Of a stretch of DNA of 64,000 nucleotides, positions 44,112 to 54,269 are shown piece by piece (within the stretch, counting starts at the first letter, position 1; each line of letters begins with the position of its first letter). The DNA lies in assembly GCF_022870905.1 (NCBI RefSeq), contig NZ_CP091510.1:2314220-2378219 (forward strand), in the 5' to 3' direction. The DNA is from Neisseria arctica. GTDB lineage: Bacteria > Pseudomonadota > Gammaproteobacteria > Burkholderiales > Neisseriaceae. The position numbers were made by a program, and so were the translations under genes. The notes beneath the pieces are model-generated. The model did no database searches. It was not told where the DNA came from and saw only the letters and a program-made list of their open reading frames with translations.

Positions 44112-46280
44112 TCAAACCTCTACAACAGCATTATCGGCTTCAGCCTGCCGTTCACGGTATAAAGCGGCAAAGCACGGGGGCAGTTGGCGGGTAATCATCA
44201 CCAATTGCTGCCACAGTACAATCTGCTGGCGGTCTCCGGCGGCGGAATCCGGCTGCAAGGCCTGCAATTCGGTTTCCAACTCATGATAGGCCGTCTGAAA
44301 GCTGTCTTCGTCCAACTCTCGGATATGGTCGAGTAAATCCGCTATGCGGTAGGCAGTGCGGTAAAAATCGCGGATAAAGCCATCGCCGCTTTGGTTCTGC
44401 ATCTGATTGCGGTAAGCACCCAGCGCGGAGATATAGCCGACCAGCGTGTAGTTCAGCCGCAATAATTCGAAGCCGTCTTGCACTTTGCTACCGTATTTTT
44501 TCGGTTCGCTGCTCATATCGGAAAGGGTACTGCTGAGGGCGGCGGCGCGTTCGTGGGTTTGACGGCGTACGCTGCGGTAGGAAACATCGTCGATACCGCC
44601 GTTTTGCAATTGGTCGAGAATCACTCGGAGATAGGCTCCGTTGTAGGCAATCGCACGGCCTGCAGTACGCTCTAATGTGAGATAACGCCAATCGGGCCAC
44701 AGGTGGGAAACGGCCACCCATGCAATCACAGCACCTATCACGGTATCTATCAAACGGAACGGCAAAACTGCATAAACGTCGAATCCGGCCAACGAAAAAC
44801 TGGTGAGCGCCTGTATGGTGATGAAAAATGTGGAAAAGCTGTATTTATTGGTACGGAAAAAGAAAAACAGGGTGGTGGAAACAACGATTATCCACAGTTT
44901 GGTTTCCATAGAGGGCGTGAAATACGGAACGATGGATCCGACTAATACGCCCAGTAGGGTTCCGACAATCCGCTGGTTAACGCGGCTTTTGGTGGCAGAA
45001 TAGTTGGGCTGGCAGACAAACAGCGCGGTCAACAGTATCCAATAGCCCAAGTTGAAATCGAAGGCTTCTATAATGGCGCAAATCAGCAAAACCACCAACG
45101 ACAGGCGGACGGCGTGGCGAAAAACGGCGGATTCGAAGTTTAACTGCCCGCGCAAAGTGACCAATGCGTTTTTCAAACCGCCTTTTTCAAGGGCGGCAAT
45201 ACGGGTGGCATCGCTGTCGGCATCGGCATCCGCGCCTTCTTCGCTTTCTAAATGGGAAAGCTGATAATCAATACTGTATAAATTATCAAGCAGACGACGC
45301 AAAGTATGCACATCTGCGCCTTCGTGGGTATCGGCATACAGTTTCAGCGACTGTTTGCAACCGGTAATGGCGCGGGCAAGACGTTCGCTGTATTCGTAAT
45401 GGGTGCCGCTACGCAGGCTTTCGGCTACATCCCGACAAGCGCGCGCCTGAAGTTCGAGCAGACGTTGGATACGGAAAATCAGGTCGGTATTTTTCAACTT
45501 TTCCGCCAATTCGCGGTAATCGACGTGTGCCGAACTGATACGTTCGTGAATATCTTGGGCGGTGAAATAGTAGCGCAACATACGGCTGGTACGCGGATGG
45601 CGGTGCTGCCCGCGCATCCGGTAAAACAAAGAGCTCCGGCATTGGTTGAATGCACCGATAACACCGGTGTTTTTCATCGCCAGACCGATCTGGTGTTTAT
45701 CAAGTTGGTCGCTTTCGTCGGGATCGAAAAAGGCGGCTTTGGCATCGAAATAGCCCCCCAATGCAGCATAGGCGGCGGCTACGTTTTCCTGCACTGGGCG
45801 GTGCGGAAACAACATGTGCATCAGCAGGGTAAGGCTGCTGTACAGCACTGTGCCAAACAATATCATCAGCGGATTAACATACCACAGGGAATCGGGGGAA
45901 TAAGTGAGCGTGGTATAAATCGCCACCGCCAGCGTACCAAATGCAATGGTCCGGTAGCGCAGGCCGACTGCGCCCAACAAAGTAAAGCCGAAAGTGAGTA
46001 CGGTCATAGCCAACGTATAGCGGTAATGGTGCGCCATAGTCAGCTGGGCCGTGAGCGAGGAAATGGAAAAAGCGATAACGGTAAACAGAATATTTTTCAG
46101 ACGGCCTGTCAGGCGGTTGTCCAAATCCACCAAACCGCCCGCAATAATGCCGAGGATTAAGGGCGGCGCCAGCTTGGGCAGGTTGAAATACCAAACAAGC
46201 ACCGCGGCAATCGCTACACTGAAGAAAATCGGCATAGTCGCCATGATTCTGGGATTGACGGCAGGTGTTCGGAGTTTCAT
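44112..46280 (-). CDS. YccS/FUSC-family inner-membrane protein
   Basis: The 722-aa protein has two blocks of five to six hydrophobic segments (about residues 15-145 and 395-515), each followed by a soluble helical region. This is the YccS/YhfK layout. The second block contains the FUSC signature around FDFNLGYWILLTALFVCQPN and RVNQRIVGTLLGVLVGSIVP. These proteins are viewed as putative aromatic-acid or fusaric-acid-type exporters, but for YccS no substrate is proven. Monocistronic; an uptake sequence lies beyond the stop at about 44091. Confidence 0.88.
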   Translation of the reverse strand: MKLRTPAVNPRIMATMPIFFSVAIAAVLVWYFNLPKLAPPLILGIIAGGLVDLDNRLTGRLKNILFTVIAFSISSLTAQLTMAHHYRYTLAMTVLTFGFTLLGAVGLRYRTIAFGTLAVAIYTTLTYSPDSLWYVNPLMILFGTVLYSSLTLLMHMLFPHRPVQENVAAAYAALGGYFDAKAAFFDPDESDQLDKHQIGLAMKNTGVIGAFNQCRSSLFYRMRGQHRHPRTSRMLRYYFTAQDIHERISSAHVDYRELAEKLKNTDLIFRIQRLLELQARACRDVAESLRSGTHYEYSERLARAITGCKQSLKLYADTHEGADVHTLRRLLDNLYSIDYQLSHLESEEGADADADSDATRIAALEKGGLKNALVTLRGQLNFESAVFRHAVRLSLVVLLICAIIEAFDFNLGYWILLTALFVCQPNYSATKSRVNQRIVGTLLGVLVGSIVPYFTPSMETKLWIIVVSTTLFFFFRTNKYSFSTFFITIQALTSFSLAGFDVYAVLPFRLIDTVIGAVIAWVAVSHLWPDWRYLTLERTAGRAIAYNGAYLRVILDQLQNGGIDDVSYRSVRRQTHERAAALSSTLSDMSSEPKKYGSKVQDGFELLRLNYTLVGYISALGAYRNQMQNQSGDGFIRDFYRTAYRIADLLDHIRELDEDSFQTAYHELETELQALQPDSAAGDRQQIVLWQQLVMITRQLPPCFAALYRERQAEADNAVVEV

Positions 46281-46747
46281 ATTGGCTGCAAAACTGGATA
46301 ATTTGTAAACAAAGTAAATAAATTGTAGCAGGAATCAGCACTTGCCTGTGCTTTTACAAGCTGGGTTCGGGCTTGATTGGAATGTTTGTTGCAATGGATA
46401 AACAAAACCGTGTAAACGGCCTCTTCCATGAAACAATGCCTGCTGAAATTTTCAGACGGCATAACGATGTATTTTATCTGCTGTTGCCTAAGTCCGAGGA
46501 AAGCCGCTTTTGCAGATAACGGATAAAATACTTACAGCCCATCATCATAGCTACCGGTAAAGTTGGCATATAAAATGCCGTAGAATTTTGACTATTGAAA
46601 TAAAAGTTATTTTTCAAACCATATTCATCCGTATATTAATTTTTCCCATTTGGCCAAAATCGGCAGTATCCGACTTAAGGCGTATTGTTAAACTATTCAT
46701 AATTGGCGTAGAGTATGATTTGGCGTGATTCTGCCGCTTCTACCGCT
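46281..46747. other. intergenic region between yccS-like gene and DUF3079 gene
   Basis: About 470 bp of AT-rich sequence with one isolated inverted uptake sequence (TTTTCAGACGGCAT near 46449-46462). The divergent promoters of both neighbours should lie here. I see no ORF, RNA gene or repeat that can be supported. Confidence 0.5.
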
Positions 46748-47032
46748 ATGGCTAAAAAGTTTCCTATCCATCCGAAAAATCCCGAACGTATCTGCTGGGG
46801 ATGCGATAAATATTGCGCTGCTACCGATCTGCAATGCGGCAACGGCTGCGAGCGTATCCAACATCCGATTGAATTAGACGGTAGCGATTGGTACCGGCAC
46901 GGAGATTGGAGTAATCTTCTGAGCCCTAAGCAATATGAGGAACTCGGCTTAAATACGGTTCCTGCACCGGTAAGCATACCGAAGAAAATCAAACCGCATA
47001 TTAAACTGCCCCGTAGAAAAACCGACGGTTGA
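46748..47032 (+). CDS. DUF3079 cysteine-rich protein
   Basis: The 94-aa protein has a Cys-rich core, CWGCDKYCAATDLQCGNGCE, followed by RIQHPIELDGSDWYRHGDW. This arrangement is the DUF3079 signature and would suit a zinc or Fe-S site. The start MAKKFPIHPKNPERICWGC is the family start; the frame extends 11 codons upstream. Function unknown. A small acidic Cys-ending ORF lies 132 nt downstream on the same strand. Confidence 0.88.
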   Translation: MAKKFPIHPKNPERICWGCDKYCAATDLQCGNGCERIQHPIELDGSDWYRHGDWSNLLSPKQYEELGLNTVPAPVSIPKKIKPHIKLPRRKTDG

Positions 47033-47163
47033 ATCCGCCTCTTTACGCCCCAAGATAAGGTGTCCTGTAACTGCAATTACGACATAACGGCCAAACACAG
47101 CTTCGCTATGGCAAACCGTACGTACGACTGCTACAACCTCAATGACCAAATGAAAGATTTCAC

Positions 47164-47295
47164 ATGAACGAACAAGAATTTGAGCTGGACGATCTAGATT
47201 CCCTATTGGAAGATTTTGACGATGTTACCGTAGAGGGCGGTGTAGATGCCGCAGAAGAGGATGATAACTGTGCTGGGGGTGCCTGCAAGATTTAA
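47164..47295 (+). CDS. 43-aa acidic peptide with C-terminal CAGGACKI
   Basis: This short ORF encodes an acidic leader-like stretch (MNEQEFELDDLDSLLEDFDD) and ends in the small Cys/Gly core NCAGGACKI. I do not recognise the family with certainty. Acidic N-terminus plus a compact C-terminal Cys pair resembles peptide precursors of modified natural products or small metal-binding proteins. No modification enzyme is visible nearby. The ribosome site is weak (GAAAG). Conserved codon structure (a long run of Asp/Glu codons without stops) favours a real gene. Confidence 0.6.
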   Translation: MNEQEFELDDLDSLLEDFDDVTVEGGVDAAEEDDNCAGGACKI

Positions 47296-47364
47296 TAAAC
47301 TGTGGAAATCATGCCGGCAAACGAAAGGGGGTTGCATCTCCTTTGTGCCGTTTGCCGCCATATT

Positions 47365-47712
47365 TCAGACGGCATCTTTTTGCATGGCTTTTATCCTGAC
47401 ACATTCTTCGGCATAAGTTTGCCCCCATTCATACATAGCTTGAACCACCGGCACAAGCGTCCGGCCAAACTCGGTTAGAGAATATTCTACTTTCGGCGGC
47501 ACTACCGGATAAACCTTACGCCGGATAATCCCCGATTCTTCCAATTCGCGCAGCTGCAAAGTCAGCATCCTCTGACTGGCCTCAGGCACTAGCCGCCGCA
47601 ATTCATTAAAACGCTGTGTATCCTGCATCAGATGATAAACAATCGCAGGTTTCCATTTACCGCCGATAACTTCAAGCGTCGTATTCACTGGCGAGCATGC
47701 ATTTATTGCCAT
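47365..47712 (-). CDS. HxlR-family winged-helix transcriptional regulator
   Basis: The 115-aa protein has the HxlR fold: [59 protein letters not shown] (recognition helix and wing) and [15 protein letters not shown]. The Cys near the N-terminus is where redox- or quinone-sensing members carry their reactive residue. AGGA seven bases before ATG 47712 decides the start over an upstream GTG at 47733. No divergent target gene is obvious. Confidence 0.9.
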   Translation of the reverse strand: MAINACSPVNTTLEVIGGKWKPAIVYHLMQDTQRFNELRRLVPEASQRMLTLQLRELEESGIIRRKVYPVVPPKVEYSLTEFGRTLVPVVQAMYEWGQTYAEECVRIKAMQKDAV

Positions 47713-47848
47713 AACTTTATCCTGATCCGCCACAAAATCTCATCATAACGCAGACAAACTGATTTTCGCCATGACCTTGTCTTACAATTTGCTACGGGTA
47801 TGTTCTCCAAATTATCCATTCGATATCGGAAATCCACAAAACAATAAA

Positions 47849-47876
47849 GGCCGTCTGAAACTTTTTTCAGACGGCC
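47849..47876. terminator. inverted DUS hairpin
   Basis: A GGCCGTCTGAAA inverted pair lies between the starts/ends of the hxlR-type gene and the DUF4442 gene, consistent with termination of the DUF4442 gene (minus strand, ending 47981). Confidence 0.65.
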
Positions 47877-47980
47877 CATAAATGAGATGCAAATACCGTT
47901 AATTTAAATTCATCGAATGAAAAAACAAAATTTAAATCAATGAATTAATTATAAAATAAAGCCGACTTCACCACAACTTC

Positions 47981-48475
47981 TCAATCATGCTTCTTGGGTA
48001 CCCACGCCCATACCATTTCCACCAATACCGGCGGTTCCCCGCTCTCGTCACCCACCTCGCAAGGAACAACAAAATTACCGCGCTCCTCTGTCTGCAAACG
48101 TGCCGCCATTTCATCGCTAATGCGCGCTACTGCATGCATGTTACCGACCGATCGCTTAACATACTGAATATTCATTGATTTTAATAAAATCAGTTTGTCG
48201 TCAGGCACATTCATCTGCACTGCAAAACCCGTCGCCGTTTCTGCCAGCAAAGCCATCGCACAAGCATGCACGCCTTTGATGTGGTTTTGTACCGCACGGC
48301 GGTTCCGTATGCTTACCCTCACCGATTCCCGGCTCAATTGTTCGAAACGCAGACCTGCGGTTGATAAAAACGGTACAAAACGCCCCATCAGGCGCGTTTG
48401 CACCATTTCACGCCATGAAACAGGTAGTTTATCCAGCCTCCTCAAACTGCAGTACATCTTGTTTTCTATGCGCAT
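47981..48475 (-). CDS. DUF4442 hotdog-fold protein (putative thioesterase)
   Basis: The 164-aa protein shows the DUF4442/YiiD-C hotdog region: MGRFVPFLSTAGLRFEQLS, NRRAVQNHIKGVHACAMALLAE and MNIQYVKRSVGNMHAVARIS. Such proteins are likely acyl-CoA/acyl-ACP thioesterases; the substrate is unknown. AAGGAG seven bases before ATG 48475 marks the start; the open frame reaches 48493. Confidence 0.85.
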   Translation of the reverse strand: MRIENKMYCSLRRLDKLPVSWREMVQTRLMGRFVPFLSTAGLRFEQLSRESVRVSIRNRRAVQNHIKGVHACAMALLAETATGFAVQMNVPDDKLILLKSMNIQYVKRSVGNMHAVARISDEMAARLQTEERGNFVVPCEVGDESGEPPVLVEMVWAWVPKKHD

Positions 48476-48644
48476 ACCTCTACTCCTTGGCAACCTTGCA
48501 ACAATAGGGTACGGGAATAATCAATCCAACGATACCTACCGATAGGTTAGGCCTAAGTTTAAATTCGAAAAAGTTATCTTACCCTTATCTACTATCGAGC
48601 AAAAACTCCCAAAAATCGCCTACCTGATTTCAGCCATAAAAAAA

Positions 48645-48663
48645 CCGGCTCATTCAGAGCCGG
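48645..48663 (-). terminator. terminator after the small outer-membrane protein gene
   Basis: CCGGCTC-ATTCA-GAGCCGG is a 7-bp GC-rich stem. On the minus strand it is followed by a run of seven T, a classical intrinsic terminator about 47 nt past the stop of the gene at 48710. Confidence 0.8.
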
Positions 48664-48709
48664 CAAATATCAGAGAAGGTTACAGCATTGAGGGAATAAA
48701 AATTGTTTT

Positions 48710-49267
48710 TTAGAATCGGTAGCCGACAGTAGCCATATAGCTGTTGTTGGTTGCTTTGGCGTCGCCGTCTTTATAGCGAACCTGCTCCCATTCGGCACCC
48801 ACTTCCACATTCGGCGCCACTGCATATTTTGCACCTAAGCCGTAGCCCAAACCATTGATGCCGCCCTTGAAGTTCTTATCAGAAGAACTATCGAAGCGGC
48901 CGTAATGATAGCCTAGCTTACCATATACCAGCGCATCCGAAGCTACCCGATAACCTTGTACATAAGAAGCAGACAAATCATATTTTTGTTTCGCGGTAGC
49001 ATCACCATCACTCGCAATCGTGCGGCTCAAAGGCTTATAAGCCACTTCGCCACCACCGATCCAATTGCTACCATAATCAACTAAATAATTACCGCGCAGC
49101 GATATATCGGCTTTACTTTTCTCGTTCCAATCGCCATTTTTTAAATCAGTTTTGCTTACGCCCGCACCCAATTCGACAGCCGGGCCGGTAAAAGTCGTAG
49201 CAAGCGGCGCAGCAACAGCCGCTACCGAAGTACCCAAAGCAACAACTGCCAATAAAGCTTTCTTCAT
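48710..49267 (-). CDS. small outer-membrane beta-barrel protein
   Basis: The 185-aa protein has a signal peptide MKKALLAVVALGTSVAAVAA. It is followed by alternating amphipathic strands rich in Gly/Tyr (IGGGEVAYKPLSR, LVYGKLGYHYGRFD, VEVGAEWEQVRYKDG) and ends in MATVGYRF. The terminal Phe is the BAM-recognition signal of outer-membrane barrels. The size suggests eight strands, like OmpA-type/NspA-like barrels. GAAGGAG precedes the start. The exact family is not certain. Confidence 0.85.
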   Translation of the reverse strand: MKKALLAVVALGTSVAAVAAPLATTFTGPAVELGAGVSKTDLKNGDWNEKSKADISLRGNYLVDYGSNWIGGGEVAYKPLSRTIASDGDATAKQKYDLSASYVQGYRVASDALVYGKLGYHYGRFDSSSDKNFKGGINGLGYGLGAKYAVAPNVEVGAEWEQVRYKDGDAKATNNSYMATVGYRF

Positions 49268-49694
49268 TATGAAACTCCTTCAGAAAAATATTAAAGCGGT
49301 AAAGCAACGGCGGTAGTAATGCCGCCGATTTCGTAAATTAAGTATTACGGCAAGCCGCCATATACACAAGGGGAGAAAAACTGAATTACCTAATTTGGCA
49401 AGCCCTTAACCTTTGTAACTTCATTACTTTTTGAAATTATATAAATCCGTAATAATTTCCGGGCACAACCTTAACTTTTCCCAATAAAACAAGATATTGA
49501 TATTTAAAATAAATTTTAAAATTAGAAATTGTTACCGAATTTTGAACCAAGAAATTGCCCACGAACCGGCATAATCGGGAACGGTATCCGTCAAATAGCA
49601 CTTAACACAACAGTTACCCGAAAACCAAGCGCAGGCCGTCTGAAAAAGTTATAATTCACACCATTAAATACCATAATTTTCAGAACAGACCGAC
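49268..49694. other. intergenic region upstream of metG
   Basis: About 430 bp between two divergent genes. It is AT-rich, especially 49400-49560, and holds an AG-type uptake sequence at about 49634-49645 shortly before metG. Promoters of both genes must lie here. No ORF or RNA is supported. Confidence 0.5.
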
Positions 49695-51767
49695 ATGACA
49701 CAACGCAAAATACTCGTTACCTCCGCGCTGCCCTATGCCAACGGCAGCATTCATTTAGGCCACATGGTCGAACACATCCAAACCGATATTTGGGTACGCT
49801 TTCAGAAACTGCGCGGCCACGAATGCTATTACTGCTGCGCCGACGACACCCACGGCACTCCCGTCATGCTGGCCGCCCAAAAACAAGGCATCGCTCCAGA
49901 AGAAATGATTGCCCGCGTACGCGAAGAACACTTGGCAGACTTTAGCGGCTTCGGTATCGGCTACGATAATTATTACAGCACCCACTCGCCCGAAAACAAA
50001 ACCTATTCCGAAAAAATCTACCATGCCCTCAAGGCCAACGGCAAAATCGAAAGCCGTACTATCGAGCAGCTTTTCGACCCCGAAAAAAATATGTTCCTGC
50101 CCGACCGCTTTGTTAAAGGCGAATGCCCCAAATGCCACGCCAAAGACCAATACGGCGACAACTGCGAAGCCTGCGGCACCACCTATTCGCCCACCGAGCT
50201 GATCAACCCTTATTCGGCCATCTCAGGTGCCACGCCGGTATTGAAAGAAAGCGAACATTTCTTTTTCAAACTGGGCGAATGCGCCGATTTCCTGCAACAA
50301 TGGACTTCAGGCAGCACCACCCTGACAGACGGCCGCCAACAACCGCACCTACAACCCGAAGCCCTCAACAAAATGAAAGAGTGGCTTGCCAAAGACGAAA
50401 ACGGCGAAGGCGGCCTGAGCGACTGGGACATCTCTCGCGACGCACCCTATTTCGGCTTCGAAATTCCCGACGCACCGGGCAAATACTTCTATGTATGGCT
50501 CGACGCACCTGTAGGCTATATGGCCTCGTTTAAAAACCTGTGCGACCGCATCGGCATCGACTTTGACGAATTCTTCAAAGCCAACAGTAGCACCGAAATG
50601 TACCACTTCATCGGCAAAGACATCCTCTATTTCCACGCCCTGTTCTGGCCGGCCATGCTCCAATACAGCGGCCACCGCACGCCTACCGGCGTGTTTGCCC
50701 ACGGCTTTTTAACCGTAGACGGCCAAAAAATGTCGAAGTCGCGCGGCACCTTCATCACCGCCCGCTCCTACCTCGACCAAAAACTCAACCCCGAATGGAT
50801 GCGCTACTATATCGCCGCCAAACTCAACAGCCGTATTGAAGACATCGACCTCAACCTCAGCGACTTCATTGCCCGCGTCAATAGCGACTTGGTTGGCAAA
50901 TACATCAACATCGCCAGCCGCGCCGCCGGCTTTATCGCCAAACGCTTCGAAGGCCGTCTGAAAGACGTTTCAAACAGCACATTGCTTGCCGAATTAACCG
51001 CCCAAAGCGAAACCATCGCCGCCGATTACGAAGCACGCGAATACGCCAAAGCCCTGCGCGAAATCATGGCACTGGCCGACAAAGTCAATGAATACGTTGA
51101 TGCCAACAAACCATGGGAACTGGCCAAACAAGAAGGCCAAGACGAACGCCTGCACCACGTTTGCAGCGAACTGATCAACGCCTTCAAAACCCTCAGCGTT
51201 TACCTGGCACCGGTCTTGCCGCAAGTGGCCGAAAAAGCCGCCGCCTTCCTCAATATCGACAAACTTGACTGGGCACAAGCCACCGCCGTCCTGCCGCAAG
51301 GCCATACCATCCGCAAATACGAACATCTGATGCAACGCATCGAGGAAAAACAAGTGAACGATTTAGTCGAAGCCAACAAACAAAACATCCAAGCCACCAC
51401 TGAAAATACAGCCGCCCAATACATACCCGTAGCCGAACAATGCAGCTTCGACGACTTTATGAAAGTCGATATGCGCGTCGCCAAAGTCTTGAACTGCGAG
51501 GCGGTAGAAGGCAGCACCAAACTGTTGAAATTCGACCTTGATTTCGGCTTTGAAAAACGGGTGATTTTCTCCGGTATTGCCGCCAGCTATCCCAACCCCG
51601 CCGAACTCAATGGCCGCATGGTCATCGCCGTTGCCAACTTCGCCCCGCGTAAAATGGCCAAATTCGGCATCAGCGAAGGCATGATTTTGTCCGCGGCCAC
51701 CGCCGACGGCAAACTGAAACTGCTGGATGTGGACCAAGGCGCACAACCAGGCGACAAAGTGGGCTAA
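49695..51767 (+). CDS. metG: methionyl-tRNA synthetase
   Basis: MetG charges tRNA-Met and initiator tRNA. The 690-aa protein has the HIGH-type motif [10 protein letters not shown], a zinc knuckle with [18 protein letters not shown] near residue 145, the KMSKS loop [11 protein letters not shown], an anticodon-binding helical domain, and a C-terminal tRNA-binding OB-fold (about residues 585-690, [20 protein letters not shown]) that makes it a homodimer. It is followed by a terminator and then the II-C CRISPR array. Confidence 0.97.
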   Translation: MTQRKILVTSALPYANGSIHLGHMVEHIQTDIWVRFQKLRGHECYYCCADDTHGTPVMLAAQKQGIAPEEMIARVREEHLADFSGFGIGYDNYYSTHSPENKTYSEKIYHALKANGKIESRTIEQLFDPEKNMFLPDRFVKGECPKCHAKDQYGDNCEACGTTYSPTELINPYSAISGATPVLKESEHFFFKLGECADFLQQWTSGSTTLTDGRQQPHLQPEALNKMKEWLAKDENGEGGLSDWDISRDAPYFGFEIPDAPGKYFYVWLDAPVGYMASFKNLCDRIGIDFDEFFKANSSTEMYHFIGKDILYFHALFWPAMLQYSGHRTPTGVFAHGFLTVDGQKMSKSRGTFITARSYLDQKLNPEWMRYYIAAKLNSRIEDIDLNLSDFIARVNSDLVGKYINIASRAAGFIAKRFEGRLKDVSNSTLLAELTAQSETIAADYEAREYAKALREIMALADKVNEYVDANKPWELAKQEGQDERLHHVCSELINAFKTLSVYLAPVLPQVAEKAAAFLNIDKLDWAQATAVLPQGHTIRKYEHLMQRIEEKQVNDLVEANKQNIQATTENTAAQYIPVAEQCSFDDFMKVDMRVAKVLNCEAVEGSTKLLKFDLDFGFEKRVIFSGIAASYPNPAELNGRMVIAVANFAPRKMAKFGISEGMILSAATADGKLKLLDVDQGAQPGDKVG

Positions 51768-51806
51768 CCGAACCACTTCACGGGTTTTGACTATCCCTAT
51801 AATCAG

Positions 51807-51838
51807 AAAGCCTGAATCATTCACAGATTCAGGCTTTT
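51807..51838 (+). terminator. intrinsic terminator after metG
   Basis: AAAGCCTGAATC and GATTCAGGCTTT form a 12-bp stem around a 7-nt loop followed by TTAAAA, directly before the degenerate first repeat of the II-C array. Confidence 0.8.
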
Positions 51839-51850
51839 AAAATTAAAAAA

Positions 51851-52941
51851 CATCCAACTCCCTTTCTCATTTCGCAGTGCTACAATCCATCAAGTTTTAA
51901 ATCATCTACATTGGCAGTTGTAGCTCCCTTTCTCATTTCGCAGTGCTACAATTGTGAATGCTCTAATACCTCTAGTGAAGCCGTTGTAGCTCCCTTTCTC
52001 ATTTCGCAGTGCTACAATAGCGTAGTATTTAAACCGACATCAAAAGGTGTTGTAGCTCCCTTTCTCATTTCGCAGTGCTACAATCATGCAACGGCCATTA
52101 CCAGAACAAGAGACGTTGTAGCTCCCTTTCTCATTTCGCAGTGCTACAATCCGCGTCGCCGTGACGTTTTTTGCCGTCCTGTTGTAGCTCCCTTTCTCAT
52201 TTCGCAGTGCTACAATTTGAATTTCCTAACTGGCCTTTCGAGACGGTTGTAGCTCCCTTTCTCATTTCGCAGTGCTACAATTTACTGGGAGTGGTTGGTT
52301 AACTGGGTTGGGTTGTAGCTCCCTTTCTCATTTCGCAGTGCTACAATTCAAGTATCTTACGAACGCCCAAGTTCGTTGTTGTAGCTCCCTTTCTCATTTC
52401 GCAGTGCTACAATAGGTATTTAATGACATGCTCAACCGAGCGTGTTGTAGCTCCCTTTCTCATTTCGCAGTGCTACAATGCCGTTATCGTGATCTAGCAA
52501 TGCTTGATCGTTGTAGCTCCCTTTCTCATTTCGCAGTGCTACAATTTACGCTCGATTACATATGAATAATTTCCAGTTGTAGCTCCCTTTCTCATTTCGC
52601 AGTGCTACAATGCGACCGTGAAGCGGATCTGGCACAGGATAGTTGTAGCTCCCTTTCTCATTTCGCAGTGCTACAATTATAATTTCTGTTTAAATGATGA
52701 CAATTTCGTTGTAGCTCCCTTTCTCATTTCGCAGTGCTACAATCCAAGACCTTTTGCCAATGCATCCATAACCGTTGTAGCTCCCTTTCTCATTTCGCAG
52801 TGCTACAATTATTATTGATGGCGGGAATGATCACTACATGTTGTAGCTCCCTTTCTCATTTCGCAGTGCTACAATAACTATGACGTATTGCCTATTAATC
52901 GCAACGTTGTAGCTCCCTTTCTCATTTCGCAGTGCTACAAT
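51851..52941 (+). CRISPR. type II-C CRISPR array (17 repeats, 16 spacers)
   Basis: Seventeen 36-nt repeats (first at 51851, last at 52906-52941) have 30-nt spacers, one of 29 nt. The repeat begins GTTGTAGCTCCCTTTCTCAT and ends TTCGCAGTGCTACAAT, the same as N. meningitidis type II-C as I recall it. The 3' end TGCTACAAT acts as an extended -10, so each repeat starts transcription of the next spacer. The first repeat is degenerate in its first seven bases only. The reading direction is toward cas2, opposite to the cas genes, and an intrinsic terminator follows at 52948. Confidence 0.98.
51878..51886 (+). promoter_or_regulatory. repeat-borne extended -10 element, first array promoter
   Basis: TGCTACAAT closes the degenerate first repeat and recurs unchanged at the end of all 17 repeats. 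In the N. meningitidis II-C system this element drives an individual promoter for each crRNA. The same is inferred here. Confidence 0.6.
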
Positions 52942-52947
52942 AGTCCA

Positions 52948-52987
52948 ACAGGAAACCTTTATTTCATAATGGCTTCCTGTTTTTTTA
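52948..52987 (+). terminator. intrinsic terminator at the 3' end of the II-C array
   Basis: AACAGGAAACC and GGCTTCCTGTT form a stem with one mismatch, followed by seven T. It ends the rightward crRNA transcripts before they meet the convergent cas2 gene. Confidence 0.75.
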
Positions 52988-53004
52988 CCTTAAAAAAAAT
53001 CCAA

Positions 53005-53331
53005 TCAAAATAATAATAATTGATCGGCATTCACCTTTTTTTCCTGTGTTTTCAGACGGCCCAAAAGTAAATGCATTGAAGCAAACTGTTTCTCAGTTAC
53101 TTCCAAACATCGGATTGAACCCTCTTCAGGAAGATTGGCGCATAATCGAGTGTAGTGTTTTTGCAACGAATCTCTCCCTCTTACAATGCGGCTGTAAACG
53201 GATAATTGCAGCATCTGATAACCGTCTTTTTGTAAAAACAAGCGAAATTGATTCGCTGCTTTACGCTTGGCCGCCGTAGTAACAGGTAAGTCAAAAAATA
53301 CGATTAACCGCATAAATTTAGCCTCACTCAT
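53005..53331 (-). CDS. cas2: type II-C CRISPR-associated endonuclease Cas2
   Basis: The 108-aa protein has the Cas2 start [20 protein letters not shown] with the conserved Asp, then [19 protein letters not shown]. It resembles neisserial II-C Cas2. It pairs with Cas1 for spacer insertion. Its start overlaps the cas1 stop by 8 nt. It differs clearly from the 97-aa type I-C Cas2 elsewhere in the window. Confidence 0.96.
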   Translation of the reverse strand: MSEAKFMRLIVFFDLPVTTAAKRKAANQFRLFLQKDGYQMLQLSVYSRIVRGRDSLQKHYTRLCANLPEEGSIRCLEVTEKQFASMHLLLGRLKTQEKKVNADQLLLF

Positions 53332-54238
53332 AAAAATGCTCTTTCAAAGGCAAAATTTCAGGTAACTTTAATAATCTGGCTTGTTTGGTAACAATACTGT
53401 TTTGGAAAGAAGCTACTGTTCGGTCAATCGATGCCAATACGCTGAATGTTTGGCCATCCAAACTGATTTGATGATTCAGCAAGGCCACCAAATTTTGCTT
53501 TGCCACTCGGTCTAAGCTTTCTTTCAGCCGGCTTTGATCATACAAGTGCCACACCATTAAATCCGCCAGAGGGCGATAAGGCTCGATAAAATCATCCGCT
53601 AAATTAAAAGGATTTAATTCGCTCTTGTGAAACAACCCCAATGCCGGCAGCCAACCGTATTGGACTAAGGCTCGGGCAATAGCGGCGCGTAAAACCGCAT
53701 AACCGTAGTTCAAATGGATATTGATCGGACTTTCCTGCCAACGCTTGAAGCGGCTGCCGTAAATTGCTTGAAAATATAAGGCCGCTGCCTGTGCCTCCAT
53801 ATTGCCGCTATCTCCCGATTTCACAGATACTGCCATTGCACGAAGGCGCTTGGCTGCAAAATCGTTACCGGTTTCATCAGCTACTTTTGCTTGATTACAT
53901 ATTTTTTGTTTGATAATGGCCTGCCATAATTGTTTTTTCTGTGGCTCCGTCATATTCAACTGCAACTTCAAAGTTTTCAGCTGCCGGTGATATTGAGCAT
54001 AGGGCAGCCATTGGCCACAAGGTAAAAACTGTTCATCGCAAGTGAAAAGAGTGACACCCTCACAAGCTAAAGCAGACAACAACGGCACCGTTAACACAGT
54101 ATCCGGACTTTCAATCACAATCACCGCAATATCTTCCAAGGGAACGGTATAAGATTCGCCGTTTTGCTGTATCAGCAGCTGCTTATGCTTTAGTGATAAT
54201 TTCCCGCCTTCCCGTATCAATAAACTACGCCAGCTCAT
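53324..54238 (-). CDS. cas1: type II-C CRISPR-associated integrase Cas1
   Basis: The 304-aa integrase starts [20 protein letters not shown]. Catalytic blocks are visible: the Glu region [20 protein letters not shown], the His in [20 protein letters not shown], and the following Asp/Glu. It works with Cas2, and in II-C systems also with Cas9, to choose PAM-adjacent prespacers. An intrinsic terminator at 54270-54303 separates it from cas9, so its transcription depends on read-through or on its own promoter. Confidence 0.96.
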   Translation of the reverse strand: MSWRSLLIREGGKLSLKHKQLLIQQNGESYTVPLEDIAVIVIESPDTVLTVPLLSALACEGVTLFTCDEQFLPCGQWLPYAQYHRQLKTLKLQLNMTEPQKKQLWQAIIKQKICNQAKVADETGNDFAAKRLRAMAVSVKSGDSGNMEAQAAALYFQAIYGSRFKRWQESPINIHLNYGYAVLRAAIARALVQYGWLPALGLFHKSELNPFNLADDFIEPYRPLADLMVWHLYDQSRLKESLDRVAKQNLVALLNHQISLDGQTFSVLASIDRTVASFQNSIVTKQARLLKLPEILPLKEHFYE

Positions 54239-54269
54239 GATAATTTCCCCTCTTATCCTTTATCCGAAA

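Noticed and set aside
45306..46160. 284-codon frame opposite the YccS-like gene
   Set aside because: Shadow of the real membrane-protein gene on the minus strand; no domain recognised.
47314..47360. Hairpin CGGCAAACG...CGTTTGCCG after the small acidic ORF as a terminator
   Set aside because: The arms pair with a bulge but no T-run follows, so the terminator call is not supported.
51911..52818. Frames with repeated VVAPFLISQCYN
   Set aside because: Translation of the type II-C repeats at 66-nt period; no start signals and spans spacers.
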